Shown: piece by piece, positions 1 to 7,848 of the stretch | How the letters are laid out: each line of letters opens with the position of its first letter | How positions within the stretch are numbered: the stretch's first letter is position 1 | Assembly: GCA_015493625.1 (NCBI GenBank) | Contig: WGCT01000125.1 | Coordinates: 1 to 26,839, forward strand | Direction of reading: 5' to 3' | Length of the DNA: 26,839 nucleotides | DNA from: Draconibacterium sp. | Lineage (GTDB): Bacteria; Bacteroidota; Bacteroidia; Bacteroidales; Prolixibacteraceae | Made by a program: the position numbers and the translations under genes | Notes under the pieces: model-generated | The model's database searches: none | Told to the model about the DNA's origin: nothing | The model's input: the letters and a program-made list of their open reading frames with translations, nothing else

Positions 1-104
1 AGTAAAAACACATTAAGTAATTAACAATCAATTGTTTAATAACTCAGTCTCGTGTTTTCCCGAAAAGCTAATCAGTTTGAGTATATTATAATAATGTTGC
101 AGAA

Positions 105-170
105 ATATCCTTTGCCGCTCAATGCTAAATCGGAGTAAGAATATCCTTCGCCGTCCCTTTTAAGGGACGG
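105..170. repeat. Short direct repeat and hairpin downstream of the epimerase gene
   Basis: A 13-base direct repeat with one mismatch (ATATCCTTTGCCG at 105-117, ATATCCTTCGCCG at 141-153) runs into a perfect inverted repeat at 151-170, with 9-base arms CCGTCCCTT and AAGGGACGG around a TT loop. It lies past the 3' end of the minus-strand epimerase gene. There is no T-run on either side, so it is not a standard intrinsic terminator. It may be a REP-like intergenic repeat or a transcript-end stabiliser. The rest of 1-191 is AT-rich and shows nothing else. Confidence 0.45.
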
Positions 171-191
171 ACACAGATTGAAGTTGTTCTG

Positions 192-1322
192 CTAAATTTT
201 TTTTATTCCAATTCCGGGAAGGTTGTTTAATGTAATTTTGCCGTCAATAACTTTCATTCCGGTGTATGGGTCGTTCGAAATCAGCAGGTTTCCATCCAAA
301 TCGGCCCAGTCGGTTTTTGGCGAGAGTTGTGCTGCTGCCGACACGGCACACGAAGTTTCGGTCATGCAGCCAATCATTACTTTCATGTTGTTGGCATGGG
401 CAAGATTTATCATTTTATGAGCTTCGCGCAGTCCGGTGCATTTCATCAGTTTTACATTTATACCCGAATAAACGCCAACTGTTGATTGTACATCGGTGAG
501 TCGTTGCAGTGCTTCGTCGGCAATAATGGGCAATGGCGCGTTTTGAGTTAGCCAGGCGGTTTCGTCAATCATTGTTTTTGGCATGGGTTGTTCAACAAAA
601 ACAACTCCTTTATCTTTTAACCAGAACACCATATCGAGTGCCTGCTTTTTGTCTTTCCACCCTTGGTTTATATCTACACAAAGCGGCACATCGGTTACCG
701 AGCGGATGGTTTCAATCATCTCTTTGTCGTTGTCGCGCCCCAGTTTTACTTTTAAAATTTTGAATCCGGCAGCCTCTTTTACCTTTTCAATTACCTCTTT
801 TTTTTGAGCTATACCAATAGTAAACGAGGTATTTGGCGTCTCTTCGGCCGAATATCCCCATATTTTATGCCATGGCTGGTTCATTATTTTTCCGGTTAAA
901 TCGTGCAGAGCTATGTCAATCGATGCTTTTGCTGCTGCATTTTTAGGAGCTGTGCTATCGACATATCCCAGAATTTCGTCCATTCTGAACGGGTCGGTAA
1001 ATTGACTTAAATCGAGGTTCGATAAAAACTTCGTGGCTGTTTTGTGCGACTCACCCAAATAGGGCGGCATCGATGCTTCTCCATATCCAGTAAATCCGTC
1101 GTATTCAATTTTTACCAGCATTACCGGCGTGGTGCTACGCGAACTGGTTGCCAGTGTAAAAACGTGTTTCAGCTGCAAACTGTAAGGCTCAAAACTTAGT
1201 TTTAATCCCTGTTTTGGTAAACTTCCTCTTTTCATATTCGATTTGCTTATTTGCGGTAAAACCATTCCTCCCAAAGTGAAGATGGTTGTGTTTCGTATAA
1301 AACTTCTTCTGTTTGTACCCAT
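192..1322 (-). CDS. Dipeptide epimerase (L-Ala-D/L-Glu epimerase type), enolase superfamily, Tat-like leader
   Basis: Predicted to epimerise the D-Glu of L-Ala-D-Glu from murein peptides so the dipeptide can be catabolised. The 376-residue protein has the enolase-superfamily (muconate lactonising subgroup) layout: capping domain about 40-150, then a barrel. Visible residues are the KVK catalytic pair (K191, K193), metal ligands D217 (VDINQ), E244 (VEQPM) and D269 (ADE), the opposite base K291 (INVKLMKC), and the DLDG loop at 341-344, matching the DxD that in dipeptide epimerases contacts the substrate amino group. The N-terminus NRRSFIRN plus a hydrophobic stretch resembles a twin-arginine signal, so export is inferred. 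It starts 41 nt after the NlpC/P60 gene and is probably its operon partner. Substrate specificity could differ; the family call is firm. Confidence 0.88.
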   Translation of the reverse strand: MGTNRRSFIRNTTIFTLGGMVLPQISKSNMKRGSLPKQGLKLSFEPYSLQLKHVFTLATSSRSTTPVMLVKIEYDGFTGYGEASMPPYLGESHKTATKFLSNLDLSQFTDPFRMDEILGYVDSTAPKNAAAKASIDIALHDLTGKIMNQPWHKIWGYSAEETPNTSFTIGIAQKKEVIEKVKEAAGFKILKVKLGRDNDKEMIETIRSVTDVPLCVDINQGWKDKKQALDMVFWLKDKGVVFVEQPMPKTMIDETAWLTQNAPLPIIADEALQRLTDVQSTVGVYSGINVKLMKCTGLREAHKMINLAHANNMKVMIGCMTETSCAVSAAAQLSPKTDWADLDGNLLISNDPYTGMKVIDGKITLNNLPGIGIKKI

Positions 1323-1363
1323 TTTTTATGATGTTTCTTAGTCTAAATTACTATCGATTTTAA

Positions 1364-2533
1364 TTAATACCAAGGGTGATTTTTAAGTTGTAAAACTCCA
1401 AAAGCATCGGCAGAGCCCACCACTCTTTTTGCTCGTAAAAAACTGTTTTTTCTATATTCCGAGAAATCTTTGCTTTTAGGGTCGAAACTGTTCCGTTTCA
1501 TCCTGCCGGCTTCGTTTATATACTCGGTTTTGCCTAACGAAAGTGCAACGTGGGTAATTTTTTCGGCAGAATTTGCTGTTGCTGCTTTCCCGAAAAAGAG
1601 TAGGTCGCCGGTAACTACGTTATCGAAATTTGTTTTTGTATCAACCGGGTCGCCATAGCGTGCCTGTTGTGTTGCGTCGCGCGGAAGAATCAATCCGTTC
1701 ATAAAAAAGAGTGTTTTTACAAAACCGCTGCAATCCATTGCTCTGGCCGATGTTCCTCCCCATAAATAGGGACGCCCGATCATTTGTAAAGCCATCTGTT
1801 TCATGGCGGTTGTGTCGGGGATTGTGTTGGTTTTAAATGTTTTAAAATCGACCCAGTTTTTTATTGGAGAAAAACCTGTTCTGCCATCGGGAAAACGCAC
1901 CTGAATTGCAAAGTTATTTTGTCCGGTTTTTTCGAGAATATCGCCCATTGTAACATCCGATACCGGCAATTTAAAACTGTTTGTTTTATAAACAAATCCG
2001 TTGTTCCCTTTAAATATTACCCGTTTCGAGAGTTTCCACCCAACAAATTCTTTTTGTGTGATGGGGGAAATGCCCGCACCATCGACCCACGAAATATATT
2101 TATCGGGGGTTCGAATTTTAAACCAACTTCCTTTAACCTTTAATATTTTTACCGGAGTACCCAAAAGTGCCTGAGTAATTAATTCGGACGAGTGGCGCGG
2201 TTCGGCCCGCAAATTTGCTACCGATAAATTAATTAACCCAAAAATGTGGTCGCCAACTGTCGAGTCGGGTAAAATGGTTATTCTATCGGTTGGATTTAAC
2301 GATTTTAAGTTTGTTAACAGGTCGTTTTTTAGTTTTCGGTCGTCTGTCTCGCCCGTTAAAATAAGATTCCCTTTTTTATAAACGGCTTCAATTTCGAAAA
2401 CCATTTCGCTTTTGTCAATCGCTTTTTCCTGTTCGAATTTTTGAATAATCTCGGATGCTTGCTTTCGGTTATTAACATGGCACGAATACAAAATGAGGGG
2501 TAGAATTAGAATGAGCCAATATTTTTTTTCCAT
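1364..2533 (-). CDS. NlpC/P60 peptidase lipoprotein with SH3-like domains (YkfC-like)
   Basis: Predicted gamma-D-glutamyl-L-diamino-acid endopeptidase acting on murein peptides in the periplasm. The N-terminus is a lipoprotein signal with lipobox LYSC (C18). Residues about 100-235 look like one or two bacterial SH3 domains (NLRAEPRHSSE, WFKIRTPDKYISWV), and 240-389 is NlpC/P60, with catalytic Cys in MDCSGF (C268) and His in ITHVALS (H328). Where many members have a third His, this one reads YINEAGRM, so Asn (N340) probably takes that place; Asn or another polar residue is tolerated there in the family. SH3b plus NlpC/P60 beside a dipeptide epimerase matches the ykfB/ykfC pairing of Bacillus. 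The gene is first in the operon and transcribed divergently from the pseudouridine synthase gene. Confidence 0.88.
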   Translation of the reverse strand: MEKKYWLILILPLILYSCHVNNRKQASEIIQKFEQEKAIDKSEMVFEIEAVYKKGNLILTGETDDRKLKNDLLTNLKSLNPTDRITILPDSTVGDHIFGLINLSVANLRAEPRHSSELITQALLGTPVKILKVKGSWFKIRTPDKYISWVDGAGISPITQKEFVGWKLSKRVIFKGNNGFVYKTNSFKLPVSDVTMGDILEKTGQNNFAIQVRFPDGRTGFSPIKNWVDFKTFKTNTIPDTTAMKQMALQMIGRPYLWGGTSARAMDCSGFVKTLFFMNGLILPRDATQQARYGDPVDTKTNFDNVVTGDLLFFGKAATANSAEKITHVALSLGKTEYINEAGRMKRNSFDPKSKDFSEYRKNSFLRAKRVVGSADAFGVLQLKNHPWY

Positions 2534-2556
2534 AATTTATCTTATTGATGAATAAG

Positions 2557-2564
2557 CAAAGATA
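2557..2564 (-). promoter_or_regulatory. Bacteroidota -7 element for the NlpC/P60-epimerase operon
   Basis: The minus strand reads TATCTTTG here, a full match to the Bacteroidota -7 consensus TAnnTTTG, 23 bases before the ATG at 2533. No clear -33 TTG is seen at the expected spacing. A start of transcription near 2550 would leave a leader of roughly 15-20 nt. Confidence 0.5.
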
Positions 2565-2578
2565 TAGAAAGATTGTGG

Positions 2579-2586
2579 TATTTTTG
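2579..2586 (+). promoter_or_regulatory. Bacteroidota -7 element for the pseudouridine synthase gene
   Basis: TATTTTTG matches TAnnTTTG and ends 13 bases before the ATG at 2600, implying a leader of only about 7-10 nt. It lies 14 bases from the opposing -7 element of the divergent operon, so the two promoters overlap in the 66-base gap. No good -33 TTG is visible. Confidence 0.45.
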
Positions 2587-2599
2587 TGAAAAATAATTT

Positions 2600-3292
2600 A
2601 TGGATTCAACTTCTGATATTCCTGTACTTTTTCGAGATGAACAGATTATTGTGGTGAATAAGCCTGTTGATTTGCCTGTGCATAAAAACGATTTTATGCC
2701 GCACGATGCACCATACTTAACCAAATTAATAGGCGATTTAACCGGTAAATGGATTTACAATGTACACCGGCTCGATTCGAAAACATCGGGAGTTATTGTG
2801 TTGGCTTTTTCGAGTGAGGCAGCTCATAATTTAACTCTTCAGTTTGAACGAAAAGAGGTGCAGAAAACCTACGTTGCTATTGTTCAGGGAAATCCCGGAG
2901 AGGGAACATTTTCGGGGAAAGTAGTGGTAAAGAAAAAGTCGAAGTTTAAAAAACCGGCGGTTACACATTTTAAAACCGTAAAAACCGTACACACCAATAT
3001 TTCATATAAAGAGAAAGAGAATGTCGATTTAAGTTTGGTGGAGATTCATCCTGAAACAGGGCGTTGGCATCAGTTGCGGCAGCATTTTGCTAAAAACCGG
3101 TTCGATATTCTTGGCGACTCGCACCACGGCGATTTTACGTTAAACAAAATTATAACCGAAAAAATAGGAGTAAAAAGGCTTTTTCTGCACGCTGTTAAAC
3201 TAGAGTTTTTTCATCCCGAAACAAAAGAGAAAATGAGTTTTGATGCTCCTGTGCCAGATGATTTTGGACGGGTTCTTCATTTTTTTGAGTGA
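2600..3292 (+). CDS. RluA-family pseudouridine synthase (TruC-like)
   Basis: Converts a uridine in tRNA or rRNA to pseudouridine. The 230-residue protein has no S4 domain and carries the family signature HRLDSKTSGV with catalytic Asp D59, preceded by VVNKPVDLPVH (motif I) and followed by ETGRWHQLRQH near 155-165. A single catalytic domain with no S4 domain, about the length of TruC, favours a TruC-type (tRNA U65) enzyme over RluC/RluD, but the target cannot be read from sequence alone. The ATG at 2600 is chosen because the conserved motif I begins about 16 residues later and there is no room for more upstream. No terminator is seen before the next gene. Confidence 0.85.
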   Translation: MDSTSDIPVLFRDEQIIVVNKPVDLPVHKNDFMPHDAPYLTKLIGDLTGKWIYNVHRLDSKTSGVIVLAFSSEAAHNLTLQFERKEVQKTYVAIVQGNPGEGTFSGKVVVKKKSKFKKPAVTHFKTVKTVHTNISYKEKENVDLSLVEIHPETGRWHQLRQHFAKNRFDILGDSHHGDFTLNKIITEKIGVKRLFLHAVKLEFFHPETKEKMSFDAPVPDDFGRVLHFFE

Positions 3293-3332
3293 AAATAATG
3301 ATTGGGAGCTAAAAATGATTGTTCCTATTTTA

Positions 3333-3340
3333 TATCTTTG
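3333..3340 (+). promoter_or_regulatory. Bacteroidota -7 element upstream of the DUF1015 gene
   Basis: TATCTTTG matches TAnnTTTG 69 bases before the ATG at 3410, implying a leader of about 60 nt. Candidate TTG triplets lie 11 and 28 bases upstream, neither at the usual spacing near 19, so only the -7 element is well supported. Confidence 0.5.
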
Positions 3341-3409
3341 CGTTTCTGTAAATTGAATAGTCGATTATTTAATAGATTATTATTTTAAAATCGAAATAAA
3401 CTTATAATT

Positions 3410-4660
3410 ATGGCAATAGTTAAACCATTTAAAGGAGTTCGTCCTCCCCGGCAGATTGTTGAGAATCTCGCTTGTTTACCATACGATGTAATGAATTCGG
3501 AAGAGGCAGCAAAAATGGCCAAGGGGAAACCCGAATCGTTACTGCGAATAACAAAAGCCGAAATTGAATGTCAGGCAGTTGATGATATTCATTCGGAAAC
3601 CGTTTACAATAAAGCAGTAGAAAATTTTAACCTTTTTCAGGAAAAAGGGTGGCTGGTTCAGGATACCGAGGCTAAGTATTATATTTATGCACAAACCATG
3701 AACGGACGCACACAATATGGTATTGTTGGTGCGGCTGCATGTGCCGATTACGAAAATGGGATTATTAAAAAGCACGAATTAACCCGTCCGGAGAAAGAGG
3801 AAGACAGAATGGTTTTAACCCGCTATTTAAATGCCAATATAGAACCGGTATTTTTTGCATACAAGGCAGTTGCAGAAATAGATGAAATTGTTGAGGATAT
3901 TGTAACCAATAACAAAGCGGACTACGATTTTACTGCCGAAGATGGGTTTGGGCACCACTTTTGGGCCATTAACAGTGCCGAAACAAATAGCAGAATTGAA
4001 CAACTTTTTTCTGAAAAAGTTCCGTTTACTTATGTTGCCGACGGGCACCACCGCACGGCAGCAGCAGCACGTATAGGTGCCGAAAAAACAGCGCAAAATC
4101 CAAATCACACAGGCAACGAAGAATATAACTACTTTATGGCTGTTCATTTTCCCGATAATCAGTTGCAAATTATCGATTATAACCGAACGGTTACCGATTT
4201 AAATGGTTTGTCGGACGTTGATTTCCTTGCCGAACTTTCGAAAGGTTTCGATGTGGAAAATATGGGAACCGATGTTTATAAACCCGGAAAACTACACGAA
4301 TTCAGTCTCTATCTTTCGGGAAACTGGTATAAACTAACAGCCAAAGAGGAAACATTTGACGACACCGACCCGATTGGCGTTTTAGATGTAACCATTCTTT
4401 CGAATCAGGTTTTAAGTCCGATTCTCGATATTAAAGATTTACGAACTTCGAAACGAATTGATTTTATTGGAGGAATACGTGGTTTGGACGAACTGAAAAG
4501 ACGAGTTGACAGTGGAGATATGAAAGCGGCTTTTGCCCTTTTCCCGGTTTCGATGCAGCAGTTAATAAATATTGCCGACAGTGGAAATATTATGCCACCA
4601 AAAACAACTTGGTTCGAGCCTAAATTACGCTCCGGACTGGTAATTCACAAGTTAGATTAA
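3410..4660 (+). CDS. DUF1015 family protein with ADGHHR motif
   Basis: A 416-residue soluble protein matching DUF1015 by its start (AIVKPFKGVRPP), the segment KKHELTRPEKEEDRM near 120-134, and VADGHHRTAAAAR at 209-221. No signal peptide or membrane segment is seen. The biochemical role is not established. In other Bacteroidota this family often lies next to serine biosynthesis genes (serC, serA), which I recall as family knowledge; here it stands alone. The DGHHR motif resembles the nucleotide-binding GxHR motif of ParB/sulfiredoxin-fold proteins, including the free-serine kinases SerK and SbnI, which suggests a kinase or nucleotide-binding role (inference). It has its own candidate promoter and is followed by an intrinsic terminator, so it is probably monocistronic. 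Confidence 0.8.
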   Translation: MAIVKPFKGVRPPRQIVENLACLPYDVMNSEEAAKMAKGKPESLLRITKAEIECQAVDDIHSETVYNKAVENFNLFQEKGWLVQDTEAKYYIYAQTMNGRTQYGIVGAAACADYENGIIKKHELTRPEKEEDRMVLTRYLNANIEPVFFAYKAVAEIDEIVEDIVTNNKADYDFTAEDGFGHHFWAINSAETNSRIEQLFSEKVPFTYVADGHHRTAAAARIGAEKTAQNPNHTGNEEYNYFMAVHFPDNQLQIIDYNRTVTDLNGLSDVDFLAELSKGFDVENMGTDVYKPGKLHEFSLYLSGNWYKLTAKEETFDDTDPIGVLDVTILSNQVLSPILDIKDLRTSKRIDFIGGIRGLDELKRRVDSGDMKAAFALFPVSMQQLINIADSGNIMPPKTTWFEPKLRSGLVIHKLD

Positions 4661-4683
4661 CCAATTTCAAGATTGATATATAA

Positions 4684-4716
4684 TTCCCGGAGATTTTTTC
4701 TTCGGGATTTTTTTTT
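4684..4716 (+). terminator. Intrinsic terminator after the DUF1015 gene
   Basis: The arms TCCCGGAGA (4685-4693) and TCTTCGGGA (4699-4707) pair over 9 bases with one G-T wobble around a T5 loop, followed by nine T residues (4708-4716). It ends the plus-strand DUF1015 transcript and precedes the next gene by about 70 bases. Confidence 0.8.
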
Positions 4717-4785
4717 GCTTTATCGAAAAACAAAACAGACCGGGTGTATTATTTTTTTTAACTTCATCGTGAAAAAAAAGGAAGT

Positions 4786-7761
4786 ATGGATTTAGAGAAT
4801 ATTTCGCTGACACAGATTTATAAACGGAAGAAAACCGACCGTGATATTTTTCAGGAGTTGATGCCGACAAAAGTTAAGGAAGTTTTACTGGTGGCAACAC
4901 TTTACGACTCGTATTCAATTGTTCGTGAAGGGCAATTTAGTGATAAAATTTTTGGAGAATATTTGCAACTGAATTTGTATGCTGCGCCGCGGTTTACCAG
5001 TGTGAACTCGTGTGAAGATGCCCTTCTGACCCTGAAACACAAAGATTTTGATATGGTAATTGTTATGGCCGGTGTCGATAAAGTTACACCGGTAAAAACT
5101 GCAAAAAAAATCCGCTTTTTAAGGCCGAAAGTTCCTCTTTTGCTTTTGGTGAATAACAATGCCGACTTGCGATATTTCCAGTACGAAGTGCAAAAACTGG
5201 ATTTTATCGACCGAATCTTTGTTTTTAATGGTAACTCGAATGTATTTCTTGCAATGATAAAATACATTGAGGATAAGAAAAACGTAGCACGCGATACCCA
5301 AAACGGAAATGTACGCATTATTCTTTTGGTTGAAGACAGTATTCAATACTATTCGAGGTATTTACCAATGCTTTTTTCTACCATTATGATGCAGACCCAA
5401 ATATTGGTAAAAGAGGATGCAAAAGACGAATTGCATAAAATATTGCGAATGCGCGCACGGCCCAAAGTGCTGTTGGTGAGTAACTACGAAGATGCTGTTC
5501 GGATTCTAAACAGTTATCCAAAATATATTTTAAGTGTAATTTCGGATGTAAGTTTTGAACGAAATGGCATTGAAGACGACGATGCTGGAATTGAACTTTT
5601 AAAATATGCACAACAGAAGCTTAAATACCCTGTTCCGCTGCTGTTGCAATCGCACGACATTGCAAATGCAGAGCGGGCAAAAACGGTAAATGCCGATTTT
5701 ATCAATAAAAACTCGGAAAGTTTATCGATGGATATTTTAAACTTTCTGTATCGCCGTTTGGGGTTTGGTAACTTCGTTTTTAAAGGAATGGACGGGAAAC
5801 CGCTGGGCGAGGCCGACAACATCGAAAAGTTTCAGGAAATGCTGAAAACAATACCGACTGAAGCACTGGTTTACCACGGCACACGAAACTCGTTTTCGAC
5901 TTGGTTAATGGCACGTGGCGAAATAAATATGGCAGAACGACTGCGTCCGGTAAAATTCGACGATTTCGATTCTCCCGAGAAGCTAAGACAATTTTGCCTC
6001 ACTGTTTTTAAGAAAGTTCGAGCCGAAAAACGAAAAGGAACAATTGTAAATTTCGAACCTGAATATGTTAACTCGAACCGTTTTATTGTGCGACTGGCAA
6101 AAGGTTCGCTGGGCGGAAAAGGGCGTGGAATTGCATTTATCTGCAACTTTATTGAGAACATAAATTTTAAAAAGCTTATCCCAAAAATGAACATCAGAAT
6201 TCCGGCTACCGCTATTTTAGGAGCTTACGAATTCGATAAGTTTATTGAGATAAATAACCTTTACGACGATATCTATTCGCTAAACAGCTATCAATCTATC
6301 CGGCGTCATTTTTTAGAATCGGAGTTCGACGATAAAATGAAAAACCGGTTGTTGCAATATTTAGGCGAAATGAAAAAACCGTTGGCCGTGCGGTCGTCGG
6401 GGTTATTCGAAGATTCGCTGCTGCAACCTTTTTCGGGAGTTTATGGCACCTATTTAATTCCGAACAACCACCCCGATATTAACGTGCGCTACCACCATTT
6501 AGAAACGGCAATAAAGCTGGTTTATGCCAGTATTTTTACCGATTCGGCACAGGCCTATTTCGATGCTGTGAATTACAAAATTGAAGAGGAGAAAATGGCT
6601 GTGGTTATTCAGGAGATAATTGGGCACAACTACAACGGCAAATATTATCCTCATATTTCGGGTGTAGCACAGTCGTACAACTATTATCCCATTTCGTATA
6701 TGAAACCCGAAGACGGATTCTCGGTAGCAGCAGTAGGATTGGGAATGTATGTTGTGGGTGGCGAAAATTCTTACAGATTTTGCCCGCATTATCCGCAAAT
6801 AAATCCTACTTCGTTAAAAGACCAGATTCGCGATTCGCAAAAGCATTTTTACGCTCTCAATATTTCGAACCAAGATTTTGACTTGGTTAGTGGTGGCGAA
6901 GATGCTGCAATAAAAAAATACAGAATAAAAGATGCCGAGCAAGATGGGACTTTAGAAAATTCGGTTTCTACCTACAGCATCGAAAACGATGATCTTATTC
7001 CCGGAATTCAGGGAAAAGGGCCGCGGGTGGTCGATTTTGCTAATATATTAAAATACAACTATCTGCCACTTGCCGAAACCCTTCAAATTCTTTTAAAACT
7101 TTTTAAAGAGGCAATGGGCTCGCCCGTTGAAATAGAATATGCCATTGATTTGGGAAAGAATGAAAACCGGCTACCCACTTTTTATTTGTTGCAAATTAAA
7201 CCGTTAATCAGAATTGAAGAGGAGGTGGAGATTGATTTAAAAGAGGTGGAAGACGATAAGATATTTATGTATGCCGAGCAGGGGATGGGAAATGGAAAAA
7301 TTGAAGACATTCGGGATGTGGTTTTTGTCGACCCCGACAAATTCGATAAAATGAAAACAAAACAGATGGCGCAGGAGATTAAAAGCATAAATGCTCATTT
7401 CGAAGCAGCAGGAAAAAACTACATTTTAATTGGCCCCGGAAGATGGGGCTCGCGCGACCAATACACCGGAATTCCGGTAATGTGGGCACACATATCGAAA
7501 GCCCGAATTATTGTGGAAATGGGGCTCCCTGATTTTCCGCTCGATGCTTCGTTGGGGTCGCATTTTTTCCATAATGTTACGTCGATGAATGTGGGCTATT
7601 TTTCGGTGGCACACAACTCGCGAACATCGAAAATAAAAATGGAAGCTCTAAAAGAACAAGAGATTATTGAGGAGACTGAATTTATAAAACATGTTAAGTT
7701 TAATAAACCACTCTCGGTATTAATGAACGGCAGAGAACGTAAAGCTTTGATACATTGTTGA
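4786..7761 (+). CDS. Receiver-like domains fused to a PEP synthase/PPDK-type ATP-grasp domain
   Basis: This 991-residue cytoplasmic protein joins signalling and kinase-like modules. Residues about 31-165 form a degenerate receiver-like domain (D89 in FDMVIVM). Residues about 177-325 look like a second receiver, with acidic pair E183/D184 (LLVEDS), candidate phospho-Asp D254 (VISDVSF), S289 (LLQSHD) and K308 (FINKNS). From about 430 comes a PEP/pyruvate-dikinase N-terminal ATP-grasp region: AVRSSGLFEDS at 534-544, then VEIEYAIDLG near 781-790 and LLQIKPL at 801-807 (usual form LQxRP). The C-terminal block about 878-945 holds IGPGRWGSRD and GSHFFHN. No phosphohistidine swivelling domain or PEP-binding barrel is present, so it cannot be a complete PEP synthase. 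The substrate is unknown. The start follows GGAAGT closely. Confidence 0.75.
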   Translation: MDLENISLTQIYKRKKTDRDIFQELMPTKVKEVLLVATLYDSYSIVREGQFSDKIFGEYLQLNLYAAPRFTSVNSCEDALLTLKHKDFDMVIVMAGVDKVTPVKTAKKIRFLRPKVPLLLLVNNNADLRYFQYEVQKLDFIDRIFVFNGNSNVFLAMIKYIEDKKNVARDTQNGNVRIILLVEDSIQYYSRYLPMLFSTIMMQTQILVKEDAKDELHKILRMRARPKVLLVSNYEDAVRILNSYPKYILSVISDVSFERNGIEDDDAGIELLKYAQQKLKYPVPLLLQSHDIANAERAKTVNADFINKNSESLSMDILNFLYRRLGFGNFVFKGMDGKPLGEADNIEKFQEMLKTIPTEALVYHGTRNSFSTWLMARGEINMAERLRPVKFDDFDSPEKLRQFCLTVFKKVRAEKRKGTIVNFEPEYVNSNRFIVRLAKGSLGGKGRGIAFICNFIENINFKKLIPKMNIRIPATAILGAYEFDKFIEINNLYDDIYSLNSYQSIRRHFLESEFDDKMKNRLLQYLGEMKKPLAVRSSGLFEDSLLQPFSGVYGTYLIPNNHPDINVRYHHLETAIKLVYASIFTDSAQAYFDAVNYKIEEEKMAVVIQEIIGHNYNGKYYPHISGVAQSYNYYPISYMKPEDGFSVAAVGLGMYVVGGENSYRFCPHYPQINPTSLKDQIRDSQKHFYALNISNQDFDLVSGGEDAAIKKYRIKDAEQDGTLENSVSTYSIENDDLIPGIQGKGPRVVDFANILKYNYLPLAETLQILLKLFKEAMGSPVEIEYAIDLGKNENRLPTFYLLQIKPLIRIEEEVEIDLKEVEDDKIFMYAEQGMGNGKIEDIRDVVFVDPDKFDKMKTKQMAQEIKSINAHFEAAGKNYILIGPGRWGSRDQYTGIPVMWAHISKARIIVEMGLPDFPLDASLGSHFFHNVTSMNVGYFSVAHNSRTSKIKMEALKEQEIIEETEFIKHVKFNKPLSVLMNGRERKALIHC

Positions 7762-7778
7762 TAAAAGAGGCGCAATGA

Positions 7779-7827
7779 AAAAAGGATTAAAACAGATTGC
7801 TGAAAAGCAACTGTTTTAATCCTTTTT
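7779..7827. terminator. Strong bidirectional terminator with GAAA tetraloop
   Basis: A 17-bp perfect stem (7779-7795 with 7811-7827) is extended after one bulged A by a 5-bp stem (7797-7801 with 7806-7810) closed by a GAAA loop. The A-run and T-run at the outer ends give U-tracts for both directions. It lies between the convergent fusion-kinase gene and the M28 peptidase gene and would stop both transcripts. Confidence 0.88.
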
Positions 7828-7848
7828 AAAGTTTCTTTACGAATTGTT

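Noticed and set aside
2542..2724. 60-residue minus-strand frame in the divergent promoter region
   Set aside because: It lies mostly antisense to the pseudouridine synthase gene and covers both promoter elements; no protein-like features.
4786..7761. Full PEP synthase or pyruvate phosphate dikinase
   Set aside because: The catalytic His domain and PEP/pyruvate-binding barrel are absent.
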